Part shown: positions 24,062 through 30,927 of the stretch, in pieces
How the letters are laid out: each line of letters opens with the position of its first letter
Numbering within the stretch: the stretch's first letter is position 1
DNA from: Firmicutes bacterium UBA6811
GTDB lineage: Bacteria; Bacillota; SHA-98; UBA4971
NCBI GenBank assembly: GCA_002452295.1
Contig: DKEX01000062.1
Span: forward strand, 11,030 to 41,956
DNA: 30,927 bases
Direction: 5' to 3'
The notes under the pieces: model-generated
What the model saw: only the letters and a program-made list of their open reading frames with translations
Told to the model about the DNA's origin: nothing
Database searches by the model: none
Program-made: the position numbers and the translations under genes

Positions 24062-25744
24062 CTACAGATCAAGCCAGATCTCGGTGAACCTGTTGCAGTA
24101 CTGGCCGAAGGACGGGAGCTTATACCCCCGTACGAAGGGTTTGAGCATGTTGTGGCTCGTGTAGTGGTAGATGAACAGCCACGGCGCGTCCTCCACCACA
24201 AGTTGCTCAGCCTTCTGGTAGAGGTTCCTCCGGACCTCCTGGTCGGTGGCGAGCCTGGCTTGCTTGGTCAGGTCGTCGAACAGCGGGTTGTGGTACCTCG
24301 TGTAGTTGCCCTGATCTCCGGCGTTCTCGGAGTTCAGCAGCACGTAGAGGAAGTTGTCGGGGTCGGGGTAGTCGACGACCCAGCCCATCCTGAAGAACGG
24401 CACGGTACCCTGGGTTCCGCAGGTGTCGAGGTGGGCGCCCCAGTCAACGTTCTTGAGGTCGAGCTTGATGCCGGCCAGGGCGAACTGCGACTGGAGGGCC
24501 TCGGCGATCCTCTTGTGGCCCTGGCTCGTGTTGTACTGCAGGGTTACCTGGATGCCCTTGGGGTATCCGGCTTTCCTCAGGAGTTCCTTGGCCATCTTCG
24601 GATCGAAGGAGTACCCTTTGAGGTTCTCGCTATACGCAAACATGCCGGGCGGCAACACGCCCTTGGCGGGCATCGCGCGGCCGTTCAGCACGAGGTCGAT
24701 GAGCCCCTGCCTGTTCACAGCGTAGTTGAACGCCTGCCTGAGGTACTTGTTGTCCTTGAACGGCGGAAGAGTCTGGTTCATGCCGTAGTAGTACGTGCCC
24801 CACTGAGGCCTCTCGAGGTAGGTGCCGAGCTCGTTGACGGCGGTCTTCACACCGGCGACGGTCTTCAGGCCCTTGGAGGCCTCCGGATAGTACGGGTCGT
24901 CCACATGGGCTGCGTAGATGTTGCCGAGCTTGTACTCGGTCCACTCGATGGTGGCGTCGGTGATGATCCTGAACTCGATGCCGTCGAGATACGGCAGCCT
25001 GTTGCCCCACTTGTCCTTCATCCAGTAGTTCTCGTTGCGCGATAGCACCAGCTTGTCGTCGTGCTTCCACGACTCGAACTTGAAGGGGCCGGTGCCCACC
25101 ACGTGAAAGTTCCAGTCCTTACCCCACTTCAAAACGTCCTCCCTGGGCAGGGCCACAAATGTGTTGTAGCTCAGCACCGCGATGAACGGCGCGAACGGGT
25201 AGGTGGTCTCGATTTGGAGCGTATACTTGTCGAGAGCCTTGATGCCCGAAATCGACTTGGCCTTCCCGTCGCGATACTCCTGGTACCCCTTGACCATGTC
25301 GATGAAGTACGCGCGCGGAGAGTTGGTCTTCGGGTCGCAGATGTAGTTGAACGTCCACACCCAGTCATCGGCGGTGACCTCCCGGCCGCCGTTGGCGGTG
25401 GGCTTGCCGCCCTCGGTGGTCTTGTGGAAGTGGACGCCCTTGCGCAGCTTGAACGTGAAGGTCTTGCCGTCGGCGGAGCCTTTCCACGACTCCGCGAGGA
25501 GAGGCACCAGGCCGCCGTCGGGGTCGATGCCCACCAGGGTCTCGAAGATCTGGTACCCGACCTCTGCGGAAGTGGTGTCGGTTGCCATCACCGGATCCAG
25601 GTCGGGGGGATCTGCGCCGAGCGCGTCTTTCCAGATGCCGCCGTACTTGGGCTTCTGTTCCTCGCCGCAGGCCAGCAGCGTGCTTCCGAGCACCATGACT
25701 GCCACCAGCAGCACCATGACTACCACGCGGCCTCTACGAAACAT
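24062..25744 (-). CDS. Peptide-type ABC transporter substrate-binding lipoprotein (SBP family 5)
   Basis: A 560-residue extracytoplasmic binding protein. The N-terminus is a lipoprotein signal with basic residues, a hydrophobic stretch, and lipobox L23-L-A-C26, so Cys26 should be lipidated. The mature protein has the family 5 signatures: GGIWKDALGADPPDLDPVMATD, then YQIFETLVGIDPDGGLVPLLAESWKGSADGKTFTFKLRKGVHFH near the start, and LPYLDGIEFRIITD later. The ATG at 25744 is chosen because AAGGAGGT (25751-25758) is ideally placed; an upstream GTG would lack a site. It is the first gene of the transporter operon. The ligand is not predictable: SBP family 5 proteins bind di- and oligopeptides, murein peptides, nickel or sugars. 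Confidence 0.92.
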   Translation of the reverse strand: MFRRGRVVVMVLLVAVMVLGSTLLACGEEQKPKYGGIWKDALGADPPDLDPVMATDTTSAEVGYQIFETLVGIDPDGGLVPLLAESWKGSADGKTFTFKLRKGVHFHKTTEGGKPTANGGREVTADDWVWTFNYICDPKTNSPRAYFIDMVKGYQEYRDGKAKSISGIKALDKYTLQIETTYPFAPFIAVLSYNTFVALPREDVLKWGKDWNFHVVGTGPFKFESWKHDDKLVLSRNENYWMKDKWGNRLPYLDGIEFRIITDATIEWTEYKLGNIYAAHVDDPYYPEASKGLKTVAGVKTAVNELGTYLERPQWGTYYYGMNQTLPPFKDNKYLRQAFNYAVNRQGLIDLVLNGRAMPAKGVLPPGMFAYSENLKGYSFDPKMAKELLRKAGYPKGIQVTLQYNTSQGHKRIAEALQSQFALAGIKLDLKNVDWGAHLDTCGTQGTVPFFRMGWVVDYPDPDNFLYVLLNSENAGDQGNYTRYHNPLFDDLTKQARLATDQEVRRNLYQKAEQLVVEDAPWLFIYHYTSHNMLKPFVRGYKLPSFGQYCNRFTEIWLDL

Positions 25745-26138
25745 GGCTCTACCTCCTTCGTTACTCACTTACGCTCTCTTGAGATTCCGGGGACGTAAGA
25801 CTCGAGGCCACTACAGCAAGGCTCTACCGAAGCTCGGCCGGTCTGCAGCACCTCCCTTCGCTTCCATGTGCGATGTATCCGAGACATGAGCGACAACCGT
25901 AAGGAGTTGTCACTTAGATTAATATTCTACGCTTGGGGGGCATTTCCTTCTAGAAGGTCGAGTTTCGGCACATCTGTGGAAATGGAGGGAATAAAGACGG
26001 CGTGTCGAAAGACCCGTCAGGACGCGGTCTTGCGCAGAACCTCGAGGGAACCTGCGTGATGCCCTGCCGGAACGGGAAATCTAGTCTGTAGCTACCGGCC
26101 AAGGGAAGCAGGATCACAGGAAAAGGGGATGGACTGGC
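25745..26138. promoter_or_regulatory. Divergent intergenic region with two inverted repeats
   Basis: About 390 bases separate the divergent binding-protein gene and M16 peptidase gene. It includes an unusually AT-rich patch (25915-25930) that could hold a minus-strand -10 element, and two operator-like repeats: GACAAC-N8-GTTGTC at 25892-25911 and the perfect 12-bp palindrome CCTTCTAGAAGG at 25946-25957. They flank the AT-rich patch. I see no gene, and no riboswitch that I can name. Promoters for both flanking genes are expected here. Confidence 0.45.
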
Positions 26139-27413
26139 ATGGTGTCTATTGAGACCCTGGATAACGGCCTCCGGGTGATAACCGACGAAATGCCCCACAT
26201 GCGGTCGGGGTCGGTGACGGTCTGGATCGGCGCCGGGGCCAGGTACGAGGAGCCCGAGATAAACGGGATCTCTCACTTCATCGAGCACATGCTCTTCAAG
26301 GGGACGCCGAGGCGCGACAGCAACCTCAAGATCTCCGAGGCCATCGAGGGCGTCGGCGGCATGATAAACGGCTTCACCAACAAGGAGACCACGTGCTTCC
26401 TGGTGAAGGTGCCGTCGGAGCGCTTCGGGCTGGGTCTCGACGTTCTCGCGGACATGGTTTTCCACTCGCTCTTCGACCCCGATGCCCTGGAGCGCGAGCG
26501 CGGGGTGGTCATCGAGGAGATCAAGATGGTCAGGGATAGGCCCGACTCGTGGGTTCACGTGCTTCTCGAGGAGATGATGTGGCCCGACCAGGCGCTCGGG
26601 CGGAGCGTCGCCGGCACCGAGGAGGTCATCCGCGCCATCACCCGTGAGAAGGTGCTGGAGTACTTCGAGTCGCTGTACCAGCCGGCGAACATGGTGGTCT
26701 CCGTGGCCGGCAGGGTGACCCGTCGGGATGTCGCCGGCGCGGTGTCAGGCGAGTTCGCATCACGATCGGGGGAGAAGCACCGTGGTTTTGCCACGGCCAG
26801 GTTCACGCCGGACGGGCCCGTTGTGAAAGTCGAGAAGCGCGAGACGAAGCAGGCCAACCTCGCCCTGGGCCTTCCCGGGTACGAACGGCTTGACCCGCGC
26901 CGCTACGCACTGGAGCTGCTCAACGTCGTGCTCGGCTGGGGAATGAGCTCGCGCCTCTTCCAGGAGGTGCGGGTAAAGCGCAGCCTGGCCTACTCCATCG
27001 GGTCGCAGTACTCGGCTCTCCTCGATGCCGGGATCATGAGGGTCTACGCCGGCGTGGACCCGGCCAAAGGGAAAGACACCGTGGAGGTGGTCCTGGAACA
27101 GCTCGCACGGATTCGCGACGAGAAGGTCCGCGATGACGAGCTTCGCAAGGCCAAGGACTTCTACAAGGGGAGCCTCGCCCTCCGGCTGGAAGATACGCTC
27201 AACCTCGCCCTGCGCAACGGCGAGCACATGGTGCTCACAGGCAAGATAGTGCCCGTGGACGAGGTGCTCGAAAGGATCGAGGCTGTCACAGCGCAGGACA
27301 TCAGCGAGGTCGCATCCGACCTCTTCAAGAAGGAAAACCTCCGCCTCGCCGCGGTGGGCCCGTTCGAGAAGGAGGACGAGATGGCCGCCGCGCTCGACGC
27401 ATCTATGCTATAA
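26139..27413 (+). CDS. M16 family zinc peptidase (pitrilysin/processing-peptidase-like)
   Basis: A 424-residue metallopeptidase of the insulinase/processing peptidase family. The inverted zinc motif HxxEH is H46-F-I-E49-H50, with the downstream zinc-ligand glutamate at E126/E127 in RGVVIEEIKM, at the correct distance. Other family segments: NGFTNKETTCFLVKVP, and the second-domain SRLFQEVRVKRSLAYSIGS with the substrate-binding Arg/Tyr region. No signal peptide is visible, so it is probably cytoplasmic, like YmxG of Bacillus. The start ATG has AAAGGGGA upstream. Bacillota often carry such a gene near polynucleotide phosphorylase; here it precedes argS by 64 bases. It starts MVSIETLDNGLRVITDEMP, typical of the short form. 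Confidence 0.92.
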   Translation: MVSIETLDNGLRVITDEMPHMRSGSVTVWIGAGARYEEPEINGISHFIEHMLFKGTPRRDSNLKISEAIEGVGGMINGFTNKETTCFLVKVPSERFGLGLDVLADMVFHSLFDPDALERERGVVIEEIKMVRDRPDSWVHVLLEEMMWPDQALGRSVAGTEEVIRAITREKVLEYFESLYQPANMVVSVAGRVTRRDVAGAVSGEFASRSGEKHRGFATARFTPDGPVVKVEKRETKQANLALGLPGYERLDPRRYALELLNVVLGWGMSSRLFQEVRVKRSLAYSIGSQYSALLDAGIMRVYAGVDPAKGKDTVEVVLEQLARIRDEKVRDDELRKAKDFYKGSLALRLEDTLNLALRNGEHMVLTGKIVPVDEVLERIEAVTAQDISEVASDLFKKENLRLAAVGPFEKEDEMAAALDASML

Positions 27414-27477
27414 TACTGGATTAGATGATCGCCGGGCAACAACACACGTCGGGCGACCGGGGGAGGAGGACGTCGCA

Positions 27478-29172
27478 TTGTACAACGTAGCAAAGGATGT
27501 GAGACGTGAGATCCAGGTTGCCGTGGCGGCCGCCATCGTCTCGAGCGAGCTTGCGGCAGACGCGGGTGGTTACGATGCTCACGAGGTGCCCGTGGAGATC
27601 ACACGGGACAAGTCTCACGGCGACTTCGCCACGACGGTGGCCATGGCCCTGGCGAAGCGGCTCGGTCGCCCGCCCAGGCGGATCGCGGAGGCCATGGCCC
27701 CCGCGCTGCAGGCGGCTTGCGGCAACACGCGCTACATCGAGCGCATCGAGGTCGCCGGGCCGGGGTTCATCAACTTTCACCTGAGCCGGGCATGGCTGGA
27801 GGACACCATCCGCGCCATACATTCGGCAGGCTCTGCTTACGGGACAAGCAACGCAGGCGACGGCATGCGCGTGCAGGTGGAGTTCGTGAGCGCGAACCCC
27901 ACCGGCCCGATGAACGTGGTCAACGCCCGGGCCGCCGCGGTGGGGGCGGCCCTTGCGAACATCCTGAAGGCGGCCGGGTACGATGCGAGCACTGAGTACT
28001 ACATCAACGACGCCGGGAACCAGGTGGCGGTGCTCGGCGAGTCAGTGGAGCTCAGGTACAGGCAACTCCAGGGCGAAAGCGTCGAGTTTCCCGAAAGGTG
28101 CTACCAGGGTGCATACATCAGCGACATCGCGCGCGAAGCCCATGCGGAGCACGTCGAGATGCTGAAGACGATGGAGCCGGACGAGCGATCCCGGTTCTTC
28201 CGGGAGTTTGCCCTCGCCCGGATGCTGGGAAGCCAGAAGCGGTCACTCTCCCGCTTCGGGGTGGATTTCGACGTCTGGTTCAGCGAGCGGAAGCTCGTTG
28301 AAGGCGGCGCTCACCAGGAGATGCTCCGGAACCTCCGGAAGCGGGGAATGGTGTACGAGAAGGACGGGGCCGTGTGGCTGCGCGCCACCGACTTCGGCGA
28401 CGACAAGGACAGGGTGCTCGTGAAGAGCGACGGCGAGTTCACGTACCTTGCAGGCGACATCGCCTACCATAAGAACAAGCTGGACCGCGGGTTCGACCTC
28501 ATCATCGACATCTGGGGGCCCGACCACCACGGGCACGTGGTTCCGACCAGGGCCGGCATCCAGGCGCTCGGGTACCCCGGCAAGTGTCTCGAGGTGCTGC
28601 TCCTGCAATTCCTGTCCATCCTGTCAGGCGGCGAGCGGGTGAAGATGTCGAAGCGGGCGGGGGAGTTCGTGACCATGGACGATCTCCTCGACGAGGTGGG
28701 ACGCGATGCGGCGCGCTACTTCATGCTCATGCGGAACATCGAGAGCCACCTCGACTTCGACCTCGAGCTTGCGAAGCGGGAGTCACAGGAGAACCCGGTC
28801 TACTATGTGCAGTACGCGCATGCCCGGATATGCAGCATCTTCAGGCAGGCCGAGGAGAACGGCATAAGGGTTGCGGGGGCGGGCGAGGCGGATCTCTCGC
28901 GCCTCGCGGAGGAGATCGAGCTCGATATCGTCCGGAAACTTGCAGCTTATCCAGACGAGATCGCCACAAGCGCCGCTGAGCGGGCGCCAAACAGGCTCGC
29001 AAAATACGCTCTGGACCTTGCAGGATTGTTCCATTCATTCTACAATAGTTGCAGGGTGATAAGCGACGACGCCGGCCTGACATCGGCGAGGCTCGCGCTT
29101 TCGAGGGCAGTGGGCATCGTTCTCCGGAGCTGCCTCGACATCCTCGGCATCTCGGCGCCGGAGAGAATGTAG
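27478..29172 (+). CDS. argS: Arginyl-tRNA synthetase with altered HIGH motif
   Basis: A 564-residue class I synthetase that charges tRNA-Arg with arginine. The N-terminal tRNA-binding (Add1) domain covers about 1-110. The catalytic domain begins VEFVSANPTGPM, and is followed by YYINDAGNQV, DIWGPDHHGHV, and KMSKR at 389-393. The C-terminal DALR anticodon-binding domain holds NPVYYVQYAHARI and ends RAVGIVLRSCLDILGI. All this is normal, except that the HIGH signature, usually HVGH after SANPTGPL, reads N146-V-V-N149, so both ATP-contacting histidines are replaced by asparagine. The TTG start at 27478 has AGGAGGA a few bases upstream and is followed by a normal N-terminus. ArgRS of this class needs tRNA for activation. 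It is probably the main ArgRS here, but a second copy cannot be excluded. Confidence 0.93.
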   Translation: MYNVAKDVRREIQVAVAAAIVSSELAADAGGYDAHEVPVEITRDKSHGDFATTVAMALAKRLGRPPRRIAEAMAPALQAACGNTRYIERIEVAGPGFINFHLSRAWLEDTIRAIHSAGSAYGTSNAGDGMRVQVEFVSANPTGPMNVVNARAAAVGAALANILKAAGYDASTEYYINDAGNQVAVLGESVELRYRQLQGESVEFPERCYQGAYISDIAREAHAEHVEMLKTMEPDERSRFFREFALARMLGSQKRSLSRFGVDFDVWFSERKLVEGGAHQEMLRNLRKRGMVYEKDGAVWLRATDFGDDKDRVLVKSDGEFTYLAGDIAYHKNKLDRGFDLIIDIWGPDHHGHVVPTRAGIQALGYPGKCLEVLLLQFLSILSGGERVKMSKRAGEFVTMDDLLDEVGRDAARYFMLMRNIESHLDFDLELAKRESQENPVYYVQYAHARICSIFRQAEENGIRVAGAGEADLSRLAEEIELDIVRKLAAYPDEIATSAAERAPNRLAKYALDLAGLFHSFYNSCRVISDDAGLTSARLALSRAVGIVLRSCLDILGISAPERM

Positions 29173-29202
29173 GCGCCCGGGCGCCGGAAAGTGGAGGTAC
29201 CG

Positions 29203-29934
29203 ATGTCAGGTCCCAGAGACGAGGTATTAAAAGCAGGTGCCGTGGTGGGAGGCTCGGTGAAAGACGCCTACGGCTACCTCGGCACCGTGGTTCTCGTGAG
29301 TCTTGCGTGGTTCGGGTGGCTTGCCTGCAGCGCGCTCCTCTTGAGCCTCTTCACAAGGTCCCTCATCATCATGGTGCCAGTGCTAGTGGTCTTCGCCGCC
29401 CCAGCGCAAGGGGCGGCCTTTCACGTGATGGCGCTCATCATGAGGGGAGAGGACGTGGTGCCCCGTGACTTCCTTGCGGGCCTTCGGCGGTTCTGGTTGC
29501 GCTCTCTCGGGATCACCGCGGCACACGTCGGCCTGGTGGCCATCGTGGTGGTTGACATCATCTGGTTTATCGCGAGGCCCGGCGCTGTGTTCAAGGTCAT
29601 CGGGGGGTTGTGGCTGTACGCGCTGCTTTTCCTCGCCATGGTCATGCCTTACCTGCTCCCGATCATGGTGCAGCAGGACACCGGATTCCGCAAGGTTTTC
29701 AAGAGAGCCGCTCTGCTGGCGCTCGCGAACCCGTTCTACTCGCTTGTCGTTGTGACGTTTGAGGCGGCGGTGACGGTGCTGTGCGTGATCCTCGCCCCGG
29801 CCTTGAGCCTGCTCTACATGGGCCTCGTCGCCTTTGCGAGCAACCGGGCCGCGAGGACGCTTTTCGAGAAGTATGGGGTGCTGGATGAGGTGCCAGACGA
29901 CGAATCGCCGTGTGACGTAGACTCCACAGAGTGA
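29203..29934 (+). CDS. YesL/DUF624-like polytopic membrane protein
   Basis: A 243-residue membrane protein with about five or six hydrophobic helices (near 30-55, 60-85, 110-135, 140-165, 190-225). The segment AAFHVMALIMRGEDVVPRDFLAGLRRFWLRS between the second and third helices resembles the DUF624 (YesL) pattern of a basic, aromatic cytoplasmic loop, as does VFKRAALLALANPFYSL later. The function of this family is not established; some members sit beside sugar-use genes, which is not the case here. ATG 29203 is favoured because GGAGGT (29193-29198) is just upstream; a GTG at 29191 is possible. It lies 30 bases after argS and is closely followed by the metallohydrolase gene. Confidence 0.65.
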   Translation: MSGPRDEVLKAGAVVGGSVKDAYGYLGTVVLVSLAWFGWLACSALLLSLFTRSLIIMVPVLVVFAAPAQGAAFHVMALIMRGEDVVPRDFLAGLRRFWLRSLGITAAHVGLVAIVVVDIIWFIARPGAVFKVIGGLWLYALLFLAMVMPYLLPIMVQQDTGFRKVFKRAALLALANPFYSLVVVTFEAAVTVLCVILAPALSLLYMGLVAFASNRAARTLFEKYGVLDEVPDDESPCDVDSTE

Positions 29935-29946
29935 GGAGGTATTCCC

Positions 29947-30681
29947 ATGGTCACGAAGCTCATTCTGGCCGGTGCGGCGGTTGTTGCGGCAGGTTACCTG
30001 GTTGGGGTAGGGGGAGCGGCCCGGGCTGCGTCCGCCGGCGAGATTACGCTGAAGTGGTTCGGGCATGCGTGCTTTCTCATCACCTCGTCGCGGGGTGTCA
30101 GGATCCTGACCGACCCCTTCGATGCCACGGTCGGGTACCCCGTGCCGCAGGTTGAGGCGGATGTCGTGACTTCGAGCCATGATCATTTCGACCACAACAA
30201 CGTTTCGGCGGCGCGCCAAAACCCCACCGCGCTGAAGGGGAAGGGCAAGTACGAAAAGAACGGCGTCAGGATCTACCCCGTGGCCAGTTTCCACGATACG
30301 GAGCATGGCGCGAAGCGCGGTCCGAACACCATCTTCGTCATGGAAGTGGACGGCATGAGGCTTGTGCACATGGGCGACATAGGCCACGACCTCTCCAGGC
30401 AGCAGCTCGACGAGATCGGCAGGGTTGACGTTTTGCTCGTGCCGGTGGGCGGCACTTACACCATCGATGCCGCCGGGGCCAGGCGGCTGGTGGAGGCGAC
30501 CTCGCCCAGGGTGGTCATTCCCATGCACTACAAGACCCCGGCTGTGGGGATGCCCATCGCGGGGGTTGACGGGTTCATTGTCGGCCTGGAGAACGTGGTC
30601 AGGCATGACTCGAACGAGATCAGGCTGCGTAGTGGGTCGCTGCCGGAGAGGACCATGGTGTACGTGCTAAACTACAGGTAG
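29947..30681 (+). CDS. Exported metallo-beta-lactamase-fold hydrolase (COG2220/UlaG-like)
   Basis: A 244-residue MBL-fold enzyme. The metal-binding motif is H78-D-H80-F-D82-H83 (SSHDHFDHNN), with further ligands likely in SFHDTEHG, in HMGDIGH and in IPMHYKT. The arrangement, with WFGHACFLI near the start of the fold, is that of the UlaG/UPF0173-type hydrolases. It differs from the usual cytoplasmic members by an N-terminal hydrophobic stretch (about 4-27, ending GGAARAASA), which looks like a cleavable signal peptide, so the enzyme probably acts outside the cytoplasmic membrane. The substrate is unknown. ATG 29947 has GAGGAGG across the preceding stop codon; it is likely co-transcribed with the membrane protein gene. 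Confidence 0.85.
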   Translation: MVTKLILAGAAVVAAGYLVGVGGAARAASAGEITLKWFGHACFLITSSRGVRILTDPFDATVGYPVPQVEADVVTSSHDHFDHNNVSAARQNPTALKGKGKYEKNGVRIYPVASFHDTEHGAKRGPNTIFVMEVDGMRLVHMGDIGHDLSRQQLDEIGRVDVLLVPVGGTYTIDAAGARRLVEATSPRVVIPMHYKTPAVGMPIAGVDGFIVGLENVVRHDSNEIRLRSGSLPERTMVYVLNYR

Positions 30682-30731
30682 GTCTGTGGTGCAGGTGACG
30701 GGCCGTAGCGGAGCGGAGGGGAGCAGGGAAC

Positions 30732-30927
30732 TTGGCAAGGTATGTGTTTGTGACCGGCGGGGTCGTATCAGGTCTCGGCAAGGGTGTCACTGCTGCCTCC
30801 ATCGGAAGGCTTATGAAGAGCAGGGGCCTCACGGTCACCGCCATAAAGCTGGACCCGTATATCAACGTGGACCCTGGCACGATGAGCCCGTACCAGCACG
30901 GTGAGGTCTTCGTCACCGACGACGGCG
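30732..30927 (+). CDS. pyrG: CTP synthase, N-terminal part (runs off the window)
   Basis: The first 65 codons of CTP synthase, which aminates UTP to CTP using glutamine and ATP. The N-terminal synthetase-domain signatures are clear: YVFVTGGVVSGLGKG (P-loop-like), AASIGRLMKSRG, and KLDPYINVDPGTMSPYQHGEVFVTDDG, among the most conserved stretches of the family. The TTG start at 30732 has GGAGGGGAG (30715-30723) 8 bases upstream, and the protein then begins MARYVFVTGG, as in other PyrG. The gene continues beyond 30927. An argS to pyrG neighbourhood is common in Bacillota. Confidence 0.97.
   Translation, partial: MARYVFVTGGVVSGLGKGVTAASIGRLMKSRGLTVTAIKLDPYINVDPGTMSPYQHGEVFVTDDG

Noticed and set aside
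29172..29185. 14-bp palindrome GGCGCCCGGGCGCC after argS
   Set aside because: A perfect palindrome, but with no loop and no T-run it cannot act as a terminator hairpin, and such GC palindromes arise by chance in GC-rich DNA.

Overview
The window reads as a GC-rich, gene-dense stretch of a bacterial chromosome. Many genes start with GTG or TTG behind strong AGGAGG-type ribosome binding sites. The content points to a deep or thermophilic Bacillota-like lineage: a complete V/A-type ATPase operon, a DacF-type DD-carboxypeptidase, an M16 peptidase, and argS followed shortly by pyrG. One protein appears to be an outer-membrane beta-barrel, so the cell may be diderm, as in Limnochordia, Halanaerobiales or Negativicutes. 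That placement is inference; no rRNA is present to settle it.

Layout from left to right. (1) A LarA-family nickel-pincer enzyme and an ABC-F ATPase lie on the + strand, separated by about 410 bases with no gene. (2) A three-gene minus-strand module spans 8827 to 3781: a small secreted beta-rich protein, a PapD/DUF916-like multi-Ig periplasmic protein, and a 979-residue protein with a subunit-like domain, FlgD-like Ig, DUF11 and SdrD_B-like domains and a probable C-terminal beta-barrel. Gene order and domain content resemble a chaperone-usher operon, and this is the best candidate for an undescribed system. (3) On the + strand follow an L-Ala-D/L-Glu-type dipeptide epimerase, a DD-carboxypeptidase (both fit murein metabolism) and thioredoxin reductase, then about 680 bases without a gene. 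(4) The V-type ATPase operon (H, I, K, E, C, F, A, B, D) runs from 13199 to 21921. Its rotor subunit carries the Na+-ligand pattern of Enterococcus hirae NtpK.

(5) A minus-strand peptide ABC transporter segment spans 25744 to 22060 (binding lipoprotein, then two permeases). It has no ATPase genes, and a perfect 14-bp hairpin separates the binding protein from the permeases. (6) The right end, on the + strand, holds an M16 zinc peptidase, argS with an altered HIGH motif, a YesL/DUF624-like membrane protein, an exported metallo-beta-lactamase-fold hydrolase, and the first 65 codons of pyrG, which runs off the window.

Taken together these are housekeeping and envelope functions: ion-gradient bioenergetics, murein turnover, peptide uptake, redox balance and translation. 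One unusual surface-assembly cassette is inserted among them. No transposases, integrases, CRISPR arrays, tRNAs or rRNAs were recognised.
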